Source: Candidatus Dojkabacteria bacterium (lineage in GTDB: Bacteria; Patescibacteriota; Dojkabacteria; J137). Taken from it: DNA of 11,322 nt. The stretch's first letter is position 1. Each line of letters begins with the position of its first letter. The stretch lies in NCBI GenBank assembly GCA_003694175.1, contig RFKV01000015.1:1-11322 (forward strand). Direction: 5' to 3'. Shown in pieces: positions 1 to 6,502 of this stretch. Position numbers and translations under genes: made by a program. The notes beneath the pieces were generated by a model, which saw only the letters and a program-made list of their open reading frames with translations, was not told where the DNA came from and made no database searches.

Positions 1-8
1 GTTAAAAT
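1..8 (+). promoter_or_regulatory. Possible -10 element for rpsU (cut by window edge)
   Basis: TAAAAT at 3-8 is preceded by GT, so with a T just outside the window it would be a TGnTAAAAT extended -10 like the others here. It predicts a start near base 15 and a leader of about 25 nt before the rpsU ATG, similar to the other predicted leaders. The upstream bases are missing, so this is tentative. Confidence 0.3.
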
Positions 9-39
9 TTAAAGAGTAGTTAATTTTTAAATAAAATTT

Positions 40-240
40 ATGTCGGTGGTAGTTCATCCTGATATGCCTATAGAATTAGCTTTGAGGCTGTTTTGGAGAG
101 AGGCTAATAGGGAAGGCGTGTTTAAATTTAGAGAAGAAAGGAGATATTATGTCCCAAAGTCTGTTAAAGTTCATGAGAAAAAAAGAGTCTATGAAAAAAT
201 GAAGAGAAGAAGAAGAGCGGCAGCTAGAAGAAATAAGTGA
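40..240 (+). CDS. rpsU: Small ribosomal subunit protein bS21
   Basis: This is a 66-residue, very basic protein of the 30S subunit. In known bacteria bS21 sits near the 16S 3' end and helps initiation. The N-terminal part (about residues 9-36) has the family pattern of a beta start, 'ELALRLFWREANREGV' helix and 'REERRYY' segment; the C-terminus is an Arg/Lys-rich RNA-binding tail (residues 44-66). The length fits the family (about 57-71). The ATG at 40 is the only sensible start; the 20 bases before it are A/T-only apart from nothing resembling AGGAGG. The gene ends with TGA 18 nt before dnaX, so the two may be co-transcribed. Retention of bS21 in an organism that seems not to use Shine-Dalgarno pairing is notable. 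Identification is firm. Confidence 0.93.
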   Translation: MSVVVHPDMPIELALRLFWREANREGVFKFREERRYYVPKSVKVHEKKRVYEKMKRRRRAAARRNK

Positions 241-258
241 CTCTTTTAACCTCCTTTT

Positions 259-1821
259 ATGGTTGTGTACAGGAAGTACAGGCCTACTTGTTTTGCTGAA
301 TTTTTGGGGAATGACTCAGCAAAGAGGCTCGTTGTTTCATCGATATTGTCAAACAGGATCCACTCAGGATATATATTTAGTGGTCCTAGGGGCACTGGTA
401 AAACTACTCTAGCGAGACTTTTTTCTAAGGCGCTATCGTGCACTGAATTTGCTTCTTTGAAAGATGTTTGTAACAAGTGTGAGTATTGTAAGCTAGTTAA
501 TAATCAAAGTACAACTGATATAATCGAGATTGATGCTGCTTCTAACAGGGGAATAGATGATATCCGAAGTCTTAGAGAAACGGTAAATTTTAAGCCAGTT
601 GAACTAAAGAAAAAAGTTTACATAATAGATGAAGCTCACATGTTGACTACTCAAGCGTTTAATGCGTTATTAAAAACGCTTGAAGAACCCCCTGAAGATG
701 TTGTTTTTATTCTCGCGACAACTGAGATCCAGAAAATTCCTTTGACAATTTTATCTAGGTTGATACGGGTAGAGCTTAAACTTCAGGATGAAGGAACTTT
801 AATCAATAAATTAAAGAAAATTGCTCGAGAGGAGAAACTTAGCTTTACTGATGATGTTTATTTTAAGATATATAAACTAAGTGGAGGCAGTTTTAGAGAT
901 GCTGAATCAATATTTTCAAAACTTTTGGCACTACGAGATGTTTCTGACGAAGAAATTAACTCAATCTTAGGATTAACTAATGATCTTGTTGTTAATGAAT
1001 TTTTAGATATATTACATAAAATAGTTACATCTAAAGATAACTTACAATTAGAAAATCTGGATAAAATCTCGCAGATCTTAGAAAATGTCACATCTTTTGC
1101 TTATTTTTTCGATACTGCACTAACAAACCTAACTATAATGTTTAGGGATAAACAGTTAGATCAGCACGAATTTGCAATTTTAGCTTCGGTCCTTTTTGAA
1201 GCTAAAAAAAATTTGAGAGATTTAAATTTGGATAATTTAGCTATATTTATATATGCAAAACTACTAGATTGTATTAGTAATAGGCAACTGAATGAGGACA
1301 AACTTGAGGAATCTAATAAAAACAAATCAGGCATATTTCCAATAAACAACAGTAATACATTAACAATCCAAGATAATGTTGTAAGTTCAATAGGTAAGTC
1401 TGTGTCTACTCAGATTAATCCGCAGACAAATGTTCCTCAGCTTCCGATCATTCTAAAAAATATAATAGCTAGATCACTAGTAAAAGTTGGATCTGATTCA
1501 GTTGAGATAGTTACTGATAGGCTAAACGATTTGACAGAATTAGAAAAACCTAGAAACAGATCGATACTTGTGTCTTATTATCAAACAGAAAAAATAGTTA
1601 TAAAGCTTAATGAAAATAAGTCAGATTTTGGCTTTGAAAGTGAATCTACTCCCTTACCTAACCGTAAAGAGGAAAAAGAGGAGAAATTAGAATCTTTTCT
1701 CTCTCAAAATCAAAGTTTTAAACCAAAAAGTCAATTGAATTCGACTAGTGGTTCAAAAGAAACTAAGTATGTCAGCGTTGACAACAAAGATTTAGTTGAT
1801 GAGATTTTTGGTACGGAATGA
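259..1821 (+). CDS. dnaX: DNA polymerase III subunit gamma/tau (clamp loader ATPase)
   Basis: This is the AAA+ clamp-loader subunit that, with delta and delta', opens and loads the beta sliding clamp. The start 'YRKYRP' is typical. The Walker A is GPRGTGKT (residues 42-49), the four-cysteine zinc module is C61, C71, C74, C77, the Walker B is IIDEAH (122-127) and sensor 1 is ATTE (153-156). The arginine-finger motif usually read as SRC is SRL here (166-168); the Arg is kept and the Cys is lost. Domain III follows to about residue 360, then a low-complexity charged tail (about 360-505) ending in 'LVDEIFGTE', which resembles the conserved C-terminal segment of many DnaX proteins. At 520 residues it is a tau-like full-length form. 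No convincing frameshift signal for a separate gamma was seen. The ATG is preceded by an anti-Shine-Dalgarno-like ACCTCCTTT rather than a ribosome-binding site. The dnaX-ybaB-recR order is widely conserved. Confidence 0.96.
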   Translation: MVVYRKYRPTCFAEFLGNDSAKRLVVSSILSNRIHSGYIFSGPRGTGKTTLARLFSKALSCTEFASLKDVCNKCEYCKLVNNQSTTDIIEIDAASNRGIDDIRSLRETVNFKPVELKKKVYIIDEAHMLTTQAFNALLKTLEEPPEDVVFILATTEIQKIPLTILSRLIRVELKLQDEGTLINKLKKIAREEKLSFTDDVYFKIYKLSGGSFRDAESIFSKLLALRDVSDEEINSILGLTNDLVVNEFLDILHKIVTSKDNLQLENLDKISQILENVTSFAYFFDTALTNLTIMFRDKQLDQHEFAILASVLFEAKKNLRDLNLDNLAIFIYAKLLDCISNRQLNEDKLEESNKNKSGIFPINNSNTLTIQDNVVSSIGKSVSTQINPQTNVPQLPIILKNIIARSLVKVGSDSVEIVTDRLNDLTELEKPRNRSILVSYYQTEKIVIKLNENKSDFGFESESTPLPNRKEEKEEKLESFLSQNQSFKPKSQLNSTSGSKETKYVSVDNKDLVDEIFGTE

Positions 1822-1843
1822 TTTTAGGTGCATGGGTGTACAA

Positions 1844-1857
1844 AAATCATATGATTT
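1844..1857. repeat. 14-bp perfect palindrome in the dnaX-ybaB gap
   Basis: AAATCATATGATTT is its own reverse complement and is followed directly by a run of nine A. It lies 23 nt after the dnaX stop and about 46 nt before the ybaB -10. It could be an operator-like site or a weak AT-only hairpin. It lacks the GC stem and plus-strand U-tract of an intrinsic terminator. Function is unknown and chance is possible in such AT-rich DNA. Confidence 0.3.
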
Positions 1858-1902
1858 AAAAAAAAAGGATTTGATTTTTGTCCTTCCAATTGTTTTGTGA
1901 CT

Positions 1903-1911
1903 TGTTATAAT
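1903..1911 (+). promoter_or_regulatory. Extended -10 promoter for ybaB-recR
   Basis: TGTTATAAT is a perfect extended -10 element (TG at 1903-1904, TATAAT at 1906-1911). No good -35 is seen at 16-18 nt spacing. Transcription would start near 1918, giving a leader of about 30 nt with a mini-ORF (1920-1949). The identical nonamer stands before rpsF and dnaB, which supports it. Confidence 0.7.
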
Positions 1912-1919
1912 ATCAAATA

Positions 1920-1949
1920 ATGTATTTCTTATTTTTATTTTATATCTGA
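1920..1949 (+). other. Possible leaderless upstream mini-ORF coupled to ybaB
   Basis: An ATG lies about 2 nt after the predicted transcription start and opens a nine-codon frame (MYFLFLFYI). Its TGA stop overlaps the ybaB ATG in a TGATG arrangement. This geometry would allow termination-reinitiation. The peptide is hydrophobic and simple, and the T-rich composition may be accidental, so translation is unproven. Confidence 0.25.
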
Positions 1950-2290
1950 TGCCTATGGGAGTTTTTGATATGGCAAAGCTTGCGCAGAAGGCAATGCAAG
2001 CGAGAAAAAAAATATCTAAATTAACCGCAGTTGGTTCTTCTGGTTCGGTTAGCTTGTTGATAAATGGTTTGTATGAGTTTTTGGAAATTGAAATTAATGG
2101 GGAAAAATTGATTGAAGGTTCAAAAATTTTAACTGGGGCTGATCCAGAGACTATTAGAGAAATCGTCGGAGAGATTACGTCTATAATAAAGTTTGATGTT
2201 CTTAAAGCATATGAAAGAGCAAGAGCTGCTCTAGAAAAGGAAATGTCAACGTCAAATATAGAGGATTTAAAGGATTTGCTTGGAGGATGA
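1949..2290 (+). CDS. ybaB: YbaB/EbfC family nucleoid-associated DNA-binding protein
   Basis: This is a 113-residue protein of the small YbaB/EbfC family, whose known members form tweezer-like dimers and bind DNA with little sequence specificity. An N-terminal helix (residues 8-25, 'MAKLAQKAMQARKKI') leads into the small beta-sheet with the pattern 'VGSSGSVSLLINGLYEFLEIEI' in two parts (about 29-50), followed by acidic positions and a long C-terminal helix (about 68-100). The lengths match the family (about 100-115). Its position between dnaX and recR is the classic arrangement and supports the call more than the sequence alone, since the family is divergent. The ATG at 1949 is used here, but M3 and M8 are possible alternatives. 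It has a dedicated promoter 38 nt upstream and no Shine-Dalgarno. The stop TGA is 19 nt before recR. Confidence 0.88.
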   Translation: MPMGVFDMAKLAQKAMQARKKISKLTAVGSSGSVSLLINGLYEFLEIEINGEKLIEGSKILTGADPETIREIVGEITSIIKFDVLKAYERARAALEKEMSTSNIEDLKDLLGG

Positions 2291-2309
2291 GTAGTTTTCA
2301 TTTAACATT

Positions 2310-2930
2310 ATGTTAGCAGCAAAAAATCAAAAGCCTTTGTCAATTCTTTCAAATATTATTTCAAATTTAACCGGCTTACCTCAGAGGACCTCATTCAGAA
2401 TTGCGGTTTCAATAGCCCAAAAAGATGTGAGTTGGTTAGAAAAACTCTTGTCAGAATTTCTAAGAGAGAGGTCTCTTTTATCAAGGTGTGATAATTGTAA
2501 TTGTTTAGTTAAGACAGGTGAATGTCTATATTGTGGAAAGTCTGGGAGAACTCTTGATACCCTTTTAATTGTGAAAGATGATTACGACTTATCCCTTTTT
2601 AGTGATGTTGAGGGTTATAGTGGTTGCTTTTTTACTTTAAATTCGGATTTAATTTCTCCTTTAAACAAAGTCTATTCTTCAGATTTACCACTTGCAGCAA
2701 TTAAGAAGTATTTGCTTGAAAACAAGGGTAATTTGAAGGAAGTAATATTTGCTTTTGATCAAAACCTAGAGGCTGAAGTTACTATAATGTTTCTTAAAAA
2801 CTTTATGACTAATATATTACCAAATCTAAACTTTTACAGATTGGCCAAGGGTTTGCCAACTGGAGCTAGTTTAGAGTATGTATCAAAGGAAGTTGTACAA
2901 GAGGCTTTAAAGTTGAAACAAAAAATTTAA
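2310..2930 (+). CDS. recR: Recombination mediator protein RecR
   Basis: RecR works with RecO (and RecF) to load RecA on SSB-coated single-stranded DNA at gaps. The 206 residues match the family length (about 195-205). In order there are an N-terminal helix-hairpin-helix region (about residues 10-36, 'LTGLPQRTSFRIA' in the place of LPGVGPKSAQRMA), a C4 zinc finger (C60, C63, C72, C75), a Toprim domain (about 83-178) and the C-terminal 'GLPTGASLEY' segment that normally reads GLPxGGDLEY. Several normally acidic Toprim positions differ: 'IVKDDYD' replaces VVEEPxD, and D becomes S in the GGDLEY segment. RecR is non-catalytic, so this may be tolerated. The start ATG lacks a Shine-Dalgarno; a GGAGG 24 nt upstream, inside the ybaB Gly-Gly codons, is too far away. 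Cotranscription with ybaB is likely. Confidence 0.94.
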   Translation: MLAAKNQKPLSILSNIISNLTGLPQRTSFRIAVSIAQKDVSWLEKLLSEFLRERSLLSRCDNCNCLVKTGECLYCGKSGRTLDTLLIVKDDYDLSLFSDVEGYSGCFFTLNSDLISPLNKVYSSDLPLAAIKKYLLENKGNLKEVIFAFDQNLEAEVTIMFLKNFMTNILPNLNFYRLAKGLPTGASLEYVSKEVVQEALKLKQKI

Positions 2931-2959
2931 TTAAAATTATTTTATATTGATTTTAAAAT

Positions 2960-2968
2960 TGTTATAAT
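2960..2968 (+). promoter_or_regulatory. Extended -10 promoter for the rpsF operon
   Basis: TGTTATAAT (TG 2960-2961, TATAAT 2963-2968) is identical to the elements before ybaB and dnaB. The predicted start is near 2975, leaving a leader of about 14 nt. That is too short for the S6:S18-binding leader structure known from many bacteria. No convincing -35 is visible. Confidence 0.7.
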
Positions 2969-2988
2969 TAACACCAAATCAGAGTGTT

Positions 2989-3315
2989 ATGTATCAAGTT
3001 ATGGATTATGAATTTGCGTTGGTTACTAAAGTGCAGGTAACTGATGAAGATAAAACAAAACTTTTAAGTGATATTGAGGAGTTATTTAAAAAAAGATCTT
3101 GTGAGATTTGTCTAAAGGAAGTGTCACCCGAGGTCTCTGGTAGAAGAAAGTTAGCTTATCCTATAAGAGGTGAGTTGGAAGGTGTTTATACTTACTACAG
3201 TGTTCGTGTGCCGTCTCCGGCGGCTTTACGGAAAGTTGAAGAGGAGCTTAAGCTGAATCCTAAAGTATCTAAACATATTCTCAGGTATTTATTCATTAGA
3301 AAAGATAACTTGTAA
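2989..3315 (+). CDS. rpsF: Small ribosomal subunit protein bS6
   Basis: bS6 binds 16S rRNA as a heterodimer with bS18 on the 30S platform. The 108-residue product has the family layout: 'YEFALVTKVQ' first strand (residues 7-16), a helix, 'GRRKLAYPI' (51-59, the hallmark of the family), 'GVYTYYSVRVP' strand, a second helix ('AALRKVEEELKLN') and the closing 'SKHILRYLFIR' strand. No acidic C-terminal extension is present. M5 (base 3001) is an alternative start and would give the more usual N-terminus. The gene opens the rpsF-ssb-rpsR operon, 35 nt before ssb. The best purine stretch upstream (AGAG, ending 5 nt before the ATG) is a poor Shine-Dalgarno. Confidence 0.95.
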   Translation: MYQVMDYEFALVTKVQVTDEDKTKLLSDIEELFKKRSCEICLKEVSPEVSGRRKLAYPIRGELEGVYTYYSVRVPSPAALRKVEEELKLNPKVSKHILRYLFIRKDNL

Positions 3316-3350
3316 CAAAATGTAATATGTATTTTTTATAGTTTTAAACC

Positions 3351-3812
3351 ATGAGTAGACCGAGATCGTTGAATAAAGTAATTCTAATTGGCAATCTTAC
3401 TAGAAGCCCGGTGATTAGGGAGGCGGGTAACAATGTAGTGATTTGTTCTATGGGGATTGCTACCAACTCAAGTTGGATAAATAAAAAAACAGGAAGTTTA
3501 CAAGAAAGGACTGAGTATCATAACCTTGTAGCATTTAATAAACTTGCTGAGATCTGTGCAAATATTTTGGATGTCGGGATGTTAGTATACATCGAGGGAG
3601 AACTAAGAAACAGAGTGTATCAGGATAGTAATGGGATAAAAAGGTCAAAATCCGAGATAAAAGTTAATGATATGTACGTTCTAGATAGTAAAGGGAAGAA
3701 AGGTATAGGCTATCAAAATGCTAAAGCTTTAGGAGAAAATTCAAACAAAGCAGATTCAGGTGAATCTGATGAGGCTAGTAAGTTAGATTTAAGTTCTGAA
3801 GATCTATTTTAG
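3351..3812 (+). CDS. ssb: Single-stranded DNA-binding protein
   Basis: This SSB protects single-stranded DNA and recruits repair and replication partners; RecR and the DnaX complex encoded nearby belong to the same process. Residues 7-112 form the OB fold, starting with 'LNKVILIGNLTRSP' and continuing with 'RTEYHNLVAFNKLAEI' and 'YIEGELRNRVYQD', which are family hallmarks. A Lys/Asp/Ser-rich linker follows (about 113-145), and the acidic tip ends in 'SSEDLF'. The tip keeps the terminal Phe and acidic residues but has Leu where the canonical DDDIPF tail has Pro. The length (153) is normal. It sits between rpsF and rpsR as in many bacteria. No Shine-Dalgarno precedes the ATG. Confidence 0.96.
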   Translation: MSRPRSLNKVILIGNLTRSPVIREAGNNVVICSMGIATNSSWINKKTGSLQERTEYHNLVAFNKLAEICANILDVGMLVYIEGELRNRVYQDSNGIKRSKSEIKVNDMYVLDSKGKKGIGYQNAKALGENSNKADSGESDEASKLDLSSEDLF

Positions 3813-3856
3813 TTATTTAGTTAGCTTGGTTAGCAGTGTAGTTAACATAAAAATAT

Positions 3857-4099
3857 ATGAAAAAAAGCTCAAAGAAAAAAGTTTTTCAGGTGAATGTGCC
3901 TAAAGATTGTCCATTTAATGGGAATCCGTCTCTCATAGATTATAAAGATGTAGCAACTCTTAAGAAGTATATTTCTACTCGTGGGAGAATATTTCCACGG
4001 TCTAAAACTGGAGTGTCCGCGATATGTCAGAGGAAATTAGCTTTATCAATAAAAAGGGCGAGATACATAGGTCTCTTGCCTTTCACACAATATGTTTGA
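3857..4099 (+). CDS. rpsR: Small ribosomal subunit protein bS18
   Basis: bS18 is the partner of bS6 on the 30S platform. The 80-residue protein has 'CPF' (residues 18-20), 'IDYKDVATLKKYISTRGRI' (27-45), 'PRSKTGVSAICQRKLALSIKRAR' in pieces (47-69) and the closing 'YIGLLPFT', all typical. It lies 44 nt after ssb; the gap contains a short direct repeat GTTAGC-TTG-GTTAGC of no known role. In many bacteria rplI (bL9) comes next, but here a protease gene follows after 15 nt. No Shine-Dalgarno is present. Confidence 0.95.
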   Translation: MKKSSKKKVFQVNVPKDCPFNGNPSLIDYKDVATLKKYISTRGRIFPRSKTGVSAICQRKLALSIKRARYIGLLPFTQYV

Positions 4100-4114
4100 T
4101 TATTATCTGGTCGG

Positions 4115-5395
4115 ATGATTTCCAGATTAGGTCCGGTGGTTTCAGGGGGTTCTTCCAGCCTTAAACTTTTTTTTCTTGTTTTATTTTCGGTCTTGCTTGG
4201 TCTGTCGATTGGTTTGGTCCTTGATCTTGCTTCTACAGGTCCAAATTTTTACTCGAAGTTGAACTTATCTGATAATCGTGACCTTTCTTCCTTGAGCAGT
4301 AAAAGTGATTCTGTTCGTAATTTACTCACTCAAGCTGAAAGATTTGTATTTGATAATTTTTTTGGTGAATACAAGTCACTTGAACAGAGCAAACATCATA
4401 TACTGAAGTCATATATAAACAGCCTGGGAGATAAAAATACTTTTTATTTAAACCCAGAGGAGGCAAAACAGTATCTTTCTTCTCTGTCAAGTGAGTTTGA
4501 AGGTATCGGCGTAGTACTTGACCAAGTAAAAATTGGAGATAATAGTTATGTGATTGTTTCTTCACTTTTAGACAATGGAGCTGCTAAGAAGGATGGAAGG
4601 ATTATTCAAAAATCAAAAATTCTTAAAGTTGACAATTCTTGGGTTGTGAATAAATCTCCAAGCGAAGTAGCTATGCTGATAAGGGGACCGTCTAATACTT
4701 TAGTAAGTATTTTGCTCCATGATGATTCTGTGGGTGAGTATTCTGTAACTTTGGTTCGTGAAAAAGTGAAAACTGAAAAGTTCCTTTATGTTGACTTCGA
4801 TCAATATAGTTATCAATACATTAGGATAAACGATTTTGTTGATGGCAGTGTTGCGGATTTAAAAAAGAATTGGGAGGATATAAAAAGAAGATTAAAGACT
4901 GGAACTGAAAAATCGCTGATATTAGACTTGAGAGGTAATCCCGGTGGATATGTTGAGGGTGCGATTTTAATCTCTGAGTCTTTTTTACCTGAAGGCAAAG
5001 TTGTGATGTATGAGGTAAATTCTAAACTTGTTGAAACTAGGAAGGTTGTGACTTCTGATCCTGATCAACTAGTTTTTTCTGAGATTTACATCTTGATTGA
5101 TAGAAATACTGCATCAGCTGCGGAAATACTGGCTTTGTCTTTGAGAGAGAATATGAAAAATGTGTTTTTGGTAGGAGAAAAAACTTTTGGAAAGGGTACA
5201 GAACAGAAAATTATAGAGAACTTTTTGGACTCGGGTGGTTTGTTAAGTATAACATATCAGAAATGGACATCACCGACTAAACGAATTGTTACCAAGGATA
5301 ATCCCGTAAGTCCTGATATTGATATACCAAACGTCACTGATAAAGAAATTGATGAAATTCTTAAACTAATCAAAGATACTACGAAAATTAAATGA
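4115..5395 (+). CDS. S41 family C-terminal processing peptidase (CtpA/Prc type)
   Basis: This is a membrane-anchored serine protease of family S41, predicted to act outside the cytoplasmic membrane on envelope proteins. Residues 16-36 form an N-terminal signal anchor. A helical region follows, then a PDZ-like domain (about 127-215, beginning 'EFEGIGVVLDQ'), which in this family binds substrate C-termini. The protease core contains 'LILDLRGNPGGY' (about 268-279) and 'NTASAAEI', where S334 is the catalytic Ser, followed by 'GEKTFGKG' with K360 as the general base. The Ser-Lys spacing is 26, one longer than in E. coli Prc. All expected catalytic residues are present, so it should be active. At 426 residues it fits CtpA. 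It starts 15 nt after rpsR in the place of rplI and probably shares its transcript. It converges on prfA with an 18-nt gap and no visible terminator. Confidence 0.93.
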   Translation: MISRLGPVVSGGSSSLKLFFLVLFSVLLGLSIGLVLDLASTGPNFYSKLNLSDNRDLSSLSSKSDSVRNLLTQAERFVFDNFFGEYKSLEQSKHHILKSYINSLGDKNTFYLNPEEAKQYLSSLSSEFEGIGVVLDQVKIGDNSYVIVSSLLDNGAAKKDGRIIQKSKILKVDNSWVVNKSPSEVAMLIRGPSNTLVSILLHDDSVGEYSVTLVREKVKTEKFLYVDFDQYSYQYIRINDFVDGSVADLKKNWEDIKRRLKTGTEKSLILDLRGNPGGYVEGAILISESFLPEGKVVMYEVNSKLVETRKVVTSDPDQLVFSEIYILIDRNTASAAEILALSLRENMKNVFLVGEKTFGKGTEQKIIENFLDSGGLLSITYQKWTSPTKRIVTKDNPVSPDIDIPNVTDKEIDEILKLIKDTTKIK

Positions 5396-5413
5396 TTAAC
5401 TTGATTTATTATA

Positions 5414-6496
5414 TTATTTAGAAGAGTAGGACGACTTTCTTAGTGTATAGTTAGTCTCCTTTATTATCCTATCTAAATCTCCATTCATTATTTCTTTAAT
5501 GTTGTACCATGACTTTTCAATCCTATGGTCAGTCACCCTAGATTGTGGGAAATTGAAAGTCCTGATTTTTTCTGACCTTTCCGAAGACTGTATTGTTTCC
5601 CTCCTAATTTTGTTTTCCAATGATGATTTTTCCTCTTCTTGTTTTTGAATTAATTTGTTCTTTAGTATCTCTAATGCTTTAACCTTGTTTTGATGTTGTG
5701 ATTTCGAATTTTGACAGGATACAACAGTACCTGTTGGTATATGTGTTATTCTAACAGCTGAATCGGTAGTATTGACCGATTGTCCACCAGGTCCAGATGA
5801 TCTGTAGACATCTATACGAAGGTCGTCAGGTTTTATCTCTATTTTATTCGAGATTGAAGAATCCAACATTGGTATGACTGCTAAAGATATTGTGGAGGTG
5901 TGAACTCTACCTTTGGATTCAGTGACAGGTATTCTCTGAACTCTAAACACCCCAGACTCGAACCTAAAGAATTTATAACTTCCTTTGGACTCTATATTTA
6001 TAACGTATTCTTTCATAAAACCATCTTCGGAATATTCTTGAGAAACAATCTGGAAATTAAAACCTGATTTTGAGATGTATGTCGTGTAGCTATTTGCTAT
6101 TTCTTCTGCGAAGAGACATGCTTCATTGCCTCCTACACCAGGTCTGATTTCAATTATACATGGCATTTCATCTTTATCTAAACTGTGGTAATCTATCAAA
6201 AACTTTTCGATTTCAAATGATAACTCTCGATCTCTTTTGTTAAGGTAGTCTACCTCTTCTTCTATTAGATCCTTCAAATCTTCAAAACATTTAAGATCAT
6301 CCAAATCTTTATACCTTTTTTCTAAACTTGCGATATCTTCATGCAAGGATTTGATTTTTTTTAAGTAAGAATATCTTTTCTTTTTATGTTCATCCCATTG
6401 AAAAAAATTTATTAAATCCTTCTCAAAATCACTCAACTCCAGAAGAACAGAGCGAATGTCAAACTCGTTTTTAAAGAAGTCAAAACTATCTTTCAA
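5414..6496 (-). CDS. prfA: Peptide chain release factor 1 (RF1)
   Basis: RF1 recognises UAA and UAG in the ribosomal A site and triggers peptide release. The 360 residues match the family length. The long N-terminal helical domain (1-105) is followed by 'EIRPGVGGNEA' (116-126), the codon-reading tripeptide PVT at 190-192 (PxT is the RF1 form; RF2 has SPF) and the catalytic GGQ at 237-239 in 'SSGPGGQSVNTTDSAVRITH'. The C-terminal part has 'FNFPQSRVTDHRI', also typical. The only in-frame start compatible with length is a TTG at 6496-6494, since an in-frame TAA (the rpmE stop) lies just three codons before it; no Shine-Dalgarno is present. It follows rpmE by 6 nt, so translational coupling is likely. 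Genes here also end in UGA, so an RF2 gene must exist elsewhere. Confidence 0.95.
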   Translation of the reverse strand: MKDSFDFFKNEFDIRSVLLELSDFEKDLINFFQWDEHKKKRYSYLKKIKSLHEDIASLEKRYKDLDDLKCFEDLKDLIEEEVDYLNKRDRELSFEIEKFLIDYHSLDKDEMPCIIEIRPGVGGNEACLFAEEIANSYTTYISKSGFNFQIVSQEYSEDGFMKEYVINIESKGSYKFFRFESGVFRVQRIPVTESKGRVHTSTISLAVIPMLDSSISNKIEIKPDDLRIDVYRSSGPGGQSVNTTDSAVRITHIPTGTVVSCQNSKSQHQNKVKALEILKNKLIQKQEEEKSSLENKIRRETIQSSERSEKIRTFNFPQSRVTDHRIEKSWYNIKEIMNGDLDRIIKETNYTLRKSSYSSK

Positions 6497-6502
6497 ACAA
6501 AT

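Noticed and set aside
246..476. Minus-strand open frame opposite the dnaX start
   Set aside because: It is complementary to the conserved DnaX N-terminus with Walker A; its product has no recognisable features.
1204..1211. Run of eight A in dnaX as a slippage site for a gamma form
   Set aside because: It lies near residue 317, inside domain III; a frameshift there would cut the oligomerisation domain, unlike known gamma-producing sites, which lie after it.
1792..2301. Long minus-strand open frame (169 codons) across ybaB
   Set aside because: It is antisense to ybaB and its promoter region, shows no family pattern, and ybaB is supported by homology and context.
3813..3856. TTAG-rich gap between ssb and rpsR as an rRNA-mimicking autoregulatory structure
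   Set aside because: The direct repeat does not self-pair, and no S6:S18-binding hairpin could be drawn.
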